Origin: Blastomussa wellsi
Lineage: Eukaryota; Cnidaria; Anthozoa; Scleractinia; Plerogyridae
Assembly: GCA_947652115.1 (NCBI GenBank)
Contig: OX393561.1
Coordinates: 1,164,284-1,228,283 of the forward strand
DNA: 64,000 bases
Reading direction: 5' to 3'
Positions within the stretch are counted from its first letter, which is position 1, and the number at the start of each line of letters is the position of its first letter. Shown in pieces: positions 35,501 to 47,500 of the stretch. The translations under genes and the position numbers were made by a program. Below the pieces are notes generated by a model. That model had not been told where the DNA came from and did not search any database. It saw nothing but the letters and a program-made list of their open reading frames with translations.

Positions 35501-38500
35501 ATAAGGATTGTTTCTCTGGGTAAATGCTGGATCACCCGGCAACGCGAAAATGTTTTGGGGGCCTCCGAGCTGATACAAAATCCGTCTGACCGTGAAGTAC
35601 ACGTGGAAAACAAAAAATGCCCTGACTTGCGGTGGCAGTTCCAAAGATGTGTGCTCTTCATCAAAAATATCCCGTGAAATTCCGCAGCCCGTGGTCGCGC
35701 ACCAGGTGGCAAAATTCAGTTGCTGTGGCCAATATTTCATGTCAGGCGTTGCCAGCCAATGCCTCACCTCGTCAGCGCCATCCTCCCCAGGCGATTGGTC
35801 CAGAGGCAGCTTTGTTTTTTGAAATACCTCTCGGAACCGCGCGGTAAAGAACCAATCCGGTGTCACATATATGTTCACGTCATTGTTGAATATTTTCTTC
35901 AAACTGGGGGCCGCTTCGTGGAATGGCACCGCTGGAATTGGCAAGTCTTCTTTTTCACTGATTTGCGTAAGCCATTTTGGAAAACCGTCAATGTATTTCA
36001 CAACAGGTTTTTTCTTCACAACAGGTGTTTTTCCACTTCTTGGGTGTGTGGTTTGCTGACCGGTGCTTTCTTCACATCTTGGCTGGGAGATTTGCTTTCT
36101 GAAGTGCCATGTCTTGATTTATTTCTCACTCTGCTAAGATATTTTGCAAAATCATCACTGTACTCTCCTTGCATTGCGATTATTTAAACAAAATATTTTT
36201 TCTTCAATAAACAAAACATGGTTGTGCTCACGATCAACGCCCCTTCAAACGACTACACTGTTTATTTCGACCGTCCAATTCCAAAGCCAAAGTATATCAG
36301 GCTTTTGAACTGCTCGCTTCCAAATTCGTGGTTTAACCTGAAAAAAGTGGGCAGACTTAAATCGAAAACAAAGAACAAAACCATCATCTTTTTACCGGGC
36401 CATTACACCTTGAAATCTTTGGCAAGTAAAATTGAAAATGGTCTTTTGCCGGACAGTGACACCTTAAAAGCAGAAATCAACACACCCTATGGTCAAATGT
36501 TTGTCTACAACACAAAATTGGAAAACCTTGAAATTGATGAAAATTTGAGCTCTCTTCTTGGTGTTGACATTGTCGAACCATTCTTTCCGTTATTGTTTTC
36601 AAAAAAACTGAACTCCCCTTCAACGTACTTCATCCATTGTGACTTGATTGACCATCAAGAAAATAAGTTGAATGGAAAACCATCCACCATTCTTGCCAAC
36701 TTTGATATAAAAGGTGAACCTTGGGATAAAGTTTTTTATCAGTCAGAGCCACAGCATGTTCGTGCCACTTCGAAAAGTCGAGAGGTAAACAGTTTGACTA
36801 TTTCAGTCAAAGATGAGTATGGTGAACTTTTCGATTTCAATGGGATGCCACTCACTTTCGTTTTGGAGATTACCTCTTGAATTTGAAATAACTTCGACAG
36901 ACAAATTTTTGTTTTAAATAATGGTTGTGCTCACGATCAACGCTCCTTCCAACGACTACACAGTAAAGTTTGACCCGCCCATTCCGAAGCCAAACTATAT
37001 CAGACTTCTGAACTGCTCGCTTCCAAATTCTTGGTTTAATCTGAAAAATACGGGCAGAATTGATTTGAAATCAAAAAATAAATCCTTCAACATTTTACCT
37101 GGCAATTTCAACCTGAGAAATTTGGCCCGTGAGCTCCAAAATGCTCTTTTACCACATTCTGACACACTCACGACAGAAATCAACACGCCTGTTGGTCAAA
37201 TGATTATCACCAACACAAATATCGATCACATTGAGCTTGATGAAAATTTGGCCTCTCTTCTTGGCATTTCAAAACGGCTTCATTTCAGAACGTTTGTCAA
37301 AAAACTGAACTCCCCAACAACCTACTTCGTCCATTGTGACTTGATTGACCGAGAAACAAATCTTTTCAATGGAAAACCGTCAAGCCTTTTGGCTTTCTTT
37401 GACATAAAAGGAGAATCTTACGAAAGAGTTTTTTACCAGGCAGGGCCCCCACATGTATTGCGTGACACGTCGACTGATGCTTGTGTACACAGCTTGAACA
37501 TTTCTGTTCGTGATGAGGATGGTGAACTTTTCGATTTCAATGGAATGCCGCTCACTTTCGAATTGGAGATAAATTGATTACCTCTTGAATTTCAGACAAT
37601 TAAAAAAAAAAGCTGTGTTTTATAGACAATGTCTTCATCAAACGTATTGCCCAGTGCTCCTCCGGAGACACCACAAAGCGGCTTATATCCTGTTTTTCAA
37701 ACGCCTGAGGCCTTTCGCCTTGGAGAGATAAACGAAATCAAAAAAAAGTTGGCTGAAGAGGTTGACAAATATAGACTTGTTCGAAAAAAATTTAAACGCG
37801 CAAAAACAGCCGTCAACTGGATTTCCGGCGGTCTTGGCGTACTCAGCGCTGTTTTTTCTAGTGCTGGACTTGCGTCTGCTCTTACAGGCATTGGGATACC
37901 CGTTGCTATACCCTTAGGTGTTGTGGGTGGTTTTTTCTCTGTTGCTTCCTCCAGTTTGATTCTTGCCGGGAAAAAACTTGACAAAAAAATGTCTAAACAC
38001 CAGGAGATTGTTACTCTTGGCCTTGCAAAACGTGCGAGTGTTGACAAGCTGGTTTCCAAGGCTTTAATTGATAATCGCATTAGTGATTCTGATTTTCAGA
38101 TTATTCTTTCTGAATTGGAACAGTACAATGAGTTAAAAGAAAAGGTACGAGCAAAACTCACAAAAAAACCATCTTTAAGTAAACTGCCTGATGTTGAAAA
38201 GATAAAAAAAGAGCTTCAAGAACAGCTTATGAGAAAACTCGCGGCGCCCAGCATTGCAAATTTGAACTGAAGTTTGAGGGAAAAACAAAAAAAATATCTT
38301 TAAGTATAATTAAAGGTTGACTGCATAACTCAAAATGATCACGATATTTCACATGCTTTTCGTTATTTTTGCGGAACTTTCTTCTCCAGTTTGGCTGAAT
38401 GATGTCAGACAGATAACTCAACAAGTTGTTGAGGCGATGCGTGAAGCGGACGAAAAAACATTGTGAAATTTCAGTGAAAGACAGGGCGGCCGATAATATG

Positions 38501-41500
38501 CCTCTTTCCGTTTTTTTAAACACAGGTTGCACAAATCAATTTTCCTGAAACTACAAACTTTCCCGCATGACGTAACTTTTGTGATGCGTTGATTTTTTTC
38601 ACAAAATGGGTGCATTTTCATTTCACAATGAACTTCAAAAAAACCCAGATCCCATTTCTCTTGGATCTTGATTTTAATTAATTCTTTCAATATCATCTCA
38701 CGAATTTCGGGTGGGAGGTTTTTGACAAGAACATCGGCTGTTGACATTTTCGAGTATATTTCAAAATTTTTTCACGCTTTCTTTTTAAAATTATTTTCAA
38801 ATGAACCGGTCAGATGACCTCATATCAAACGTATTTCAAAAATTTCTCGACAACGCCGAATTCTTCTAAGTCATCGATTTCGTACACAGGGTACCCGAGA
38901 AAATGATTCTTTTTGTTTTTTGCACACAGGCAACACCAATTACATTTCCCACATCCGCCATCACATTTCCCGCAAGCCGTGATTTTGGTGATTTGTTGGT
39001 TTTTTTCACAAAAGGGGAGCAAATACATTTCATAATGAACTTCAGAAAAACCAAGGTCCAATTTCTCTTTTGTCTTTATGGAAATATATTCTTTCAATAT
39101 CATCTCACGAAGCTCGGCTGGGAGGTTTTGAATTGCCTCTGTTATCGAGCCGTCGTTTGAATAGTCAGCTGCGGCCATGTTCGCGTATATGGATGCGCGC
39201 ACATTTCTTCAAATGGAAAATAAATTCTGGCGCAAATTGTGTAAACATGCCTGGAGCCTTGGTGTTGATACCACACACATGAAAAGTAGGCTTTCTGGTC
39301 GCAAGAAGGGTAACCGATGCATACCCGGCGACAAGTTGGAGACGGGTATGCATCGGTTACAATTTTTGCGCCAGAAAGCCTACTTTTCATGTGTGTGGTG
39401 TTCTTAGCTATGATCTGGAACATGTCTGGAATACACTGACTGTTTTTATTAGGATGACGTACGTTAGCGAACATAACATGACTCAAGATGCGAAAGATTG
39501 GATAAAATATGGAAATGAGATGATGAAGAGAAAAATGAATGCATTTGTGATGCATTTCTAACAAAAGGGTCATAATCACTTCCTGATTTGATAAACTTCC
39601 CGGTCGGGTGTAATCCAGGGTTATCATGAATGTCCAATTTGGGCCTTTCAACTGTATAATAAAGTATATATCTGCTATCGCTAGATCCACAAAACATTGG
39701 TAATAAGAAAAAAACGTTTTCGGCTTCAATCGAAGACGAGCTCATGATTCGTATTTAATTGCTAACAGCCGGGCTTAGGTCACCTGTAAAACATAAACGG
39801 TTAGCTTACCAGAAGTGGAGCGTATGCAGAAGCAAAAGCACTGACTCGGGCGGAGGCTGTGGATGTACCCATTCCAACATTCCTGACAAAAGAGTCAAAA
39901 CAAGGCATACTTAGAATCGTTAAGCAGGTGGTTGAATGGCGACTTGGGTAAAGAACGGGAGGTCTCGGGTTCGAGCCCCACACCGGACCAACACTCACAT
40001 GTAGACGAGTACAGTAATAGCCCGCGTATAAGAACCTGAATTTTTCAATTTAGCCTAAATAGGTTCTTATATAAATGGTACTTAAAGCAAATTTAGGCTA
40101 CCAAGGTTCTTAAAATAGGTTCTTATATTTTCATATGAATTTCATCTGAATATACTATATATATTATAAATATCATCTCATAATATGGTATAAATCATTT
40201 ATCTGTACAACAGAGTAATGCCTATAGGCAGTTCAGTGCAGGTACAGTATATTTCCTTGACAAAACAGCACAAAGAAACTCATGTTGATACCAAATTCAT
40301 AACAAGTTCAAATATAGATGATTATCTTAATTCAGCAGTTTCTACATGTACACCTTTACAGCAACCCCACTGATAACAACCTAACTCAAAATTTTAGCCT
40401 TAATAGGTTCTTATGTGGAGGGGGCTTAAAATGAAAATTTTAGCCTAACAGGTTCTTAATGCCCAGGTTCTTATACACGGGCTATTACTGTAGTGAACAT
40501 TTGTGAGAGGAGTTAATTTGCTTCTCTAGATTGTTATGACAATCAAGCATCAAAAAGACAATGTCGAAAAAAGTATTGGGACGGCTCGTTCTCTTTAATA
40601 GCCCATTGTTCTTAGTCATTATCCCTACAAATAACAAATACGTGAGAAAACCAGTTTAATTGCTTGCTTTATATGTTTATTTTGCAACCTTCTTGAATTT
40701 GAACAATAGAAATGTGGTGGTGGTAGAGTTGAACAATGGAATTGTGGTTAGTGATGGTTGTGGCGGCGGAGTGGAGAAATAGAAATGTGGTGGTGGTTGC
40801 GGCGGTGGAGTTACATATGATAATAAAAATGTGGTGGTGGTTGTGGTGGAGGAGTTACATAATAGAAATGTGGTGGTGGTGGAGTTAAAAATTAGAAATA
40901 AGGTGGTGGTGGTGGTGCTCGCGGTGGTGGAGATAAACAATAGAAATGTGGTGGTGATTGCGCGGAGTTAAACAATAGAAAATTTGGTGGTGGTGGAGCA
41001 CATCAGTCTCACATGGAGCATACATCGGCCCCACATCGGCCTCGCTTCGGCTTCACACCAGCCCCTTATCAACCTCACATCGAGCCTACATCGACCCCAC
41101 ATCGGCCCTGTACCACAGAACCAATTTTATGCATCCGAGATAACAATTCACTCGTAACACAATTTATTTGTGTATTGAAGGAGGTGAAACATGAATAGGA
41201 AATGATTGAGCTCACGCGAGTACATTGAGGAGTATAAAGCCATTATTTCAAAACAATAATGTATACAGTAGATAATCTTTACGAAAAGAACTGGTCGGCC
41301 GGGAGATTTGCATAATTAAAGACTGAACGATTCCTGGGCAAAAAAAGATAATTCGGTTCCTCCTATACTACTTCTGGATGATGTGCTATTTCTAATCAGA
41401 GTGGAGAGCATTTTAACCTTCCATGTCATTAGATCAGATTTATGCGCACCACAAATGTCAAAATGCTGCGATAAAAACATAACAAGCTTCAGGCAGCCGA

Positions 41501-44500
41501 TCTTAGAGTTATTTTACCTCAATGTTGTTGGAAACAGCTCTGCAGAGTAAATATAAACCAGGGAAAATGCAATTTCGCTATTGAACCTTGCGACGACCAT
41601 TGACATGAAGATTTTACCAGCCATGAAACCTGCAGGTAAAAACAATTAGGGCCTGATTACATGAGCCGGGCTGGCCCGGTTTGCCGGGATGGATTTCTTT
41701 GTCGGCTAACCGGGCTAACCGCACCAAAAATCAACTTCGCGATTACATGACAACCGGGCCAGCCCGGTTAGCCGACAAAGCAAACCATCCCGGCAAACCG
41801 GGCCAGCCCGGCTCATGTAATCAGGCCTTAAATCTAATGACCATAAAGGTGATGTTACAAACGACGATTTTAACGAAACATTTTATTGGGGATTCGAAAA
41901 TCTGCATCATTACTGCCCCCTGCAAAAGCTCCCTTAAGGTCTCACGTGAATGGTTCGCTTCCCTTCGAGTGAACCAAGAACAAACAAAAGGAACAATTTT
42001 CCTACCCAAAAGTAGTGAAACTTATTCACTAAGGGACTCTAAGGGAAAACTAGCTGTTCCACTGCCCCGGACTAACTTTCTATAAAACAGCTTCCGCTAT
42101 AGGGGTGCGATGCTGTGGAACAGCTTACCTGTCAAACTGCGGAAAGCACAAACTCTCACTAGTTTTAAATCCGGTTGTAGCGCTTTCTTTTTTGGCTAGT
42201 CATAGTTTAAATATTACGGCATTCATGGAAATCATGCATACAAAGACACTAGATGAGTACCACACCTCATTTACTAAAGTACGTCTTGTATATACCTTAC
42301 TTATATTAAAATTCGTGTCGGAATCATTTTCGCTCAGTTTTAAATTCGCGCCATTTAATTTCGCGCACCTAATGTTTGTCGGAATGCTACGTGGAGCCTG
42401 AAAAATCCCAACTGAAATTACCCAGGACGAAGATGAAGACATTTTAATGTTACGAGAACAACTTAAAACATATGCCAATTGTGTATGCATGCGTTAATAA
42501 ATCAACTGATTTTCATAATTAACAATGAGTTTCTCGTATTACACGACAAAGCTTTTCGCGCGGATTATATTTCGCGCAGTACTAAAATTCGCGCATTCAC
42601 CGCTGGGCGAATTCTAGCACTGCGAGAAGCGAACAGCTTTACGAGAGCGCAGCTCGAGGAAAACTGTGAGCTTCGAGGATAATAATGATAATGCCCAAGG
42701 ACATAACATCCGAGAATAATATTTCCGCGCCAAATGGAAGCTATTGTGTTAATTATCCTTCAAGTATTATTAAACTAGACCTTAACTAAACACGCGGACA
42801 TACATCTCAAAATTCAAAACCAGGGGAAAATCACTTGGGGAATATTCTTTACTAGCATCACGTGACGTGTTCTAGCCAATTGCTCGCGCAAAAAAATATT
42901 TGACGGATTATAATCATAAATAACCGGCAATGAATGCAGACTATTTGTGACAAATAAAGTACGGATGGACTAACCAAACGAATCGACCTATTTTCATGAT
43001 GCTAACGATTGGAGCTTTTAAACAATAGCTTATTAAATTGGTCCGGGCATGCATGATCATAAATATGCCATGTGTCACTTTGCATTGCGTTAAGTCTGTA
43101 TATAGAGAGTGAATGTTCATTACCACTTTCCGTTCAATTTCACCTTATATATTCGACATTTGGATTGTCACTTGTTGTTTGTGTCCATATTCGACATACT
43201 CGTTTTTACCTTTGTCATATTCCGCTTTATCTGAAAGCAGAAGTGCGCCGACCGCTCCTACAGCAGCTAACAGGAACGATACTCCAAGTATTTTTCTGCG
43301 TCCAAACCTGTGTAAATAAGTCAACCAGATCATTGCATGTACATCTACTTTGAACAACTTCTTGGCACTTCGCTAGGGAAATACTTTATTCTTGTGATCT
43401 CTTGAGTTTTGTGATGACCATGGGTCATGTGTATAAACAAGTTGGTGAAAAACTGGTGAAAAAGATGGATTCTTTTTTATTTTATTCTATTTCTTTATTT
43501 GTCACACCACAGATACAATTATTATAAAACAAAAAGAAAAAGATAGAAAGAATAAATGTAACAATGGCGAGGCGGCCTAAAGGAAACTATGTACCTTATA
43601 TTGTTAATTCGGCCTCCTCAATTCTTCACCTTTCCGAGCTTTGTTTAGTTTCAACAGTTCTTTATTGGCATCAGATTAAACAATTTAATTGGAACTTGTT
43701 TTCGCGTGAAAGGTTAGTCATCCATTAAAGACATAAAAGCATTAACTTGATTAATGGATAAAGCAAAGCTTATGTTTAGCCGCATCGTTTGATCTTACCT
43801 CATTGTTAATGCCGCACTAATTGGATAGGCAGGTAAACCAGCTGCGGTGGAAATAAGTACATTGATATAGATGTTGCCACCAACAAACGGTGTACTGAAA
43901 GCGATACCCCAGCTGATAAAAGAGGCAGCGAACCTGTATATGAGCAAGAGTGAAAGAAATCGAATACTTTGTGATCACATTTCTTGGAATAAAATATTCT
44001 GAATCTTAAACCTTTTATTTCGGGGAGAAACATTTCTGAGTAGGAGAAATGGACTCTGTAGTTAACGTTCTTACTTCCTCTCCAACTGCTCAGAACAAAA
44101 ATACACCAAAGATTTTTAGGCGTCGGTCTTAGCAGTAACAATATTTAATCAGGAAACTCTATCACAAATGTGGTTTTCATAGAGGTCCTATGACTAAAAA
44201 ATAAATGTGTACAAATAAAATATAATACATATTTCATAACAATTTAGAAATCACAAGAATTAAGGTTAAAAATTTAAAAAGCTAAAAGGAAGACAACAAA
44301 TTTCTCTTAAAAATTACCAAGCTAGATGACTTTCTAATGAACGTGTCAAGACTGTTAAAATCATTTACAGCATGATATGCTAAGCGTTGTTTTCCCCAAT
44401 TTCGTTTAACTCTAGGGAGCCTTATGAGATCTTTGTTTCGCGTATTATGCGAATGCATGTCCGTTTGCCTAGACATAACTAAAGAATGATTAATGGGCGC

Positions 44501-47500
44501 TCGCTGTAACAACTGAGACAAACCCTAAGTTAAAAGATCGTTATTTAAAGTACTACTTCGACGAAAACATGTTCTCGTTTACTCGTGATTCCAATTTTAT
44601 GATTATCTGGTAAGGGTGCACCATGCCATCTTTTTCAAAGACGACTTCTTGTTTAAAGCTGGGTCGAGAGAAAATGACGTCATCTGATTGGTATGCAGCA
44701 CGAGCTTTTAAAAGTAAGTTGCTCTTTTTGCATACTCAATTATCTTAGCTTGTAATCCTAGTGTTGGTCTATATATCTGATGTAATAAAATGTGAGTGTT
44801 GTCAGCAGGTCCACATCAGCAGGATTGCTGCCTCAATACGAACCTGCTTAAACAAATGAATACAGATGCAGACACAGATACAACTGGGTTCACACAATAG
44901 AAACATTGAGCTTGTGAGTAGATGACGTAATTTTCTATCTCGATCCAGTTCTTGCAATGCACCTCGACTGAAACATGATTTGGTAATGGTGGCATGCTGC
45001 CCTGTATTCTTGCGAAATATTACATCTGACTGAAAAGAGAACGAGGATATCCCAGTAGCACCTTAACTTACAACAACGTGAAACAAAAAACATATTGAAA
45101 GCTAGCAGTCGTCCTTAGTGAAAACTAGATTGTACAAAATGGGTGCTGGATTCCACCAAGTCTGTGTACTTACCACATTAACCAGGAGCCAAGCGTCTTG
45201 TGAATCAATCTTGGAGACATAAACAAATCACGAAAGTCACCAAGTCTTTCATTTTGCTCGTCACTTGTCAAATTGAACTCTTCATCAGGCATTTCTTTAC
45301 CATTCAGTCTGGCGATATTACTAAGAATTTCCTTTGCCTCGGTCACCCGACCTTTCTTTAGCAACCAACGGACAGACTCTGGGATGAAACTTTGGCGAAA
45401 TAAACCAAAAAAAAAAATGAATTTTTACCATAATTGCAGAAGTATCACGCGCTCATTGGCTAATTCTCGTATTTGACCAAAAGACACGTAAATGACATAC
45501 ATGTAAATGGCGTAGTCGAATGACGCAACCATGCGCGGTTGCTGAAAACTTGGTCAAACTTTCTACAGTATAGCGCTGTTAGCTCTGAAAATTGCGTCCA
45601 AAACGGGTATCCATTTAAACAGAGAAACAAGAATTGGTTGTTAAAATTCTTTTTCTACATTTTGGTTTTGAGTTACTTTACGCAGTTTGAAGTTTGTTAT
45701 GCTATACGTAAATCGGAATCGTTTTAAGAATTTCAGGTTTCGTTGAACTTTTACTCAGGCGAAAGCAAGTTTTCGCTTTTAAAATCGTTTTGGCTTCGTT
45801 TTGTCATGGTAAACTGGACAAATTGACGTAAGTTGTTAAGCGTCGTGTGTCCTGTAATTTATTACGAATTACGAAGTAGTGCGGACCGCACTCGGCTATC
45901 GCTTCGTGGGTACCACACGACTTTGGCAATGTTTTTTTTTTTGTAATTTTTTTTTTTGTAATTTGTTTTATAATACAATACACAACAGAGCAATACGTAA
46001 ATACATTACTTACAATACACTACTAATCACGAATTACAATAATCTAATTATAATTATAAAACTTACGCTACATTTATTTACTTTGGCAATGTGATGACGA
46101 AGTTTATGACAAATTACAGGACACACACTTAAAAACCAACGCCAATTTGTTAAATATCTCAGTATACACATGTGCTCAAATTAGCCGTTGTCTAAACGTG
46201 CAGGGGACTGGGAACGAATTATAAAACAAATTGAATCGAAAAATTAAGCATGTCACCGGAAAGAGCATTCAAACATTAGTAGGTTTACCAAATTTGAATC
46301 TTATTAGGTTATACACTTTTGAAAATCTTATATTTAAGAGAGCTTTGTATGGATTGGAGGACAGGCGTCCCTCCATTCTATACTAAACTCTTTCGCCAAT
46401 CACGCTCAAATTTCACAATCTGACTAAGGCTTGGATGCTCTTTCGTGTGATAGGATTCACTTTCCAATCCAATCAAAACCAACCGATATAAGGCATTCAT
46501 AACCATTCCTCTGCTCGTTTAGAAAATGGCTAATGGGCTCCAGACACTGAAAGAGGTTGTGACTAATAGCGGCGTCTTCCTCTTGTATTTTTTCCTGATC
46601 TTCAAAGCTAATAAGGAGTTGGCTTTTCATGGATTATATTTACACAGTCGTCCAGAGGTTAATGTCAATGTATTTACTTACAAAAAACCAGCTGTAAAGA
46701 AAAAGCCTGGAACTCCAGTGACAATGGTGAGTTGCCGCCAATCTCTAATAGCGAAGGCAAATCCCGCTAAAACCATGGTGAAGACAAAGAAACCAGTCCA
46801 TACTAAACCTCCCGCAAAGCCTCGGTAGCGGATACCGGAAAACTCCGTTACTAGCACGAATAACGGAATGCTGTAGGCCCCTGCAATATCCGGAAGCAAA
46901 ATAAATATAAAATACCTTTGATTATTAATTAGGCTGGATGCAAGGAAGGTATGTTTTTATGTTGGTCCAATATCAGAATCAAATTCATGTTTCGCGGCGA
47001 AACATTGCTTTTTGAGTAGGGAGAACACCGACTAACCCCTAGAAAACCCTCGGTGAAAAGAAAGCCATGGGTTTCGCCTGGCGTTACCTATCTATCGTAC
47101 GTATGCCTGAATAATTCCAGGGTGAATTGCATGATTCCAGTTTAGTTTTCAAGATTTCGTAATACGAGTTCGTGATTTGGTGGCGGTCTTTTAAGACGTG
47201 ACTATTGCTACATCATGTTGGTGCAATATGAAGTAAAGAATGATAAATTTTTAATAACAAATAACGTAATAACAATACATAACATTTAAATAGCGTCAAC
47301 CCAAATGGCGCTTTATACTTACTTTATTCTGTTTTATTTTACACGTTTTAAAATTCAGATGGAGCGCACAATTCTTGCAACACCCGAGTGTAAAGGCGGC
47401 GAAATACGAGATACAAAAACCCTCAACTTGTCGCGTAACATTGTTTCGTTGCAGGCTTTGGTATGTCTCTCGTTTCCACCTTGCGTGATCAACTTGTCGC

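Larger units (their letters stand above)
23796..39396. mobile_element. Complete Polinton/Maverick (adintovirus-type) element, 15,601 bp
   Basis: Bounded by 244-bp TIRs (23796-24039, 39153-39396) that look identical by eye, and by a GGTGT duplication. It encodes protein-primed-type PolB, RVE integrase, packaging ATPase, a probable major capsid protein, two penton-like proteins and several small conserved proteins. PolB plus an RVE integrase plus jelly-roll capsid genes is the Polinton/adintovirus hallmark. It lies in the last intron of the SLC22-type gene. All frames but one are open, and the TIRs have not diverged, so the insertion is recent or the element is still replicating. No adenovirus-type cysteine protease was recognised. 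Confidence 0.93.

Noticed and set aside
35180..35677. 165-codon + strand frame and similar long frames at 31145-31963 and 28316-28909
   Set aside because: They are shadows opposite intact Polinton genes with recognisable motifs.
40677..40940. Thr-rich minus-strand frame
   Set aside because: A translation of the GTGGTGG low-complexity repeat.
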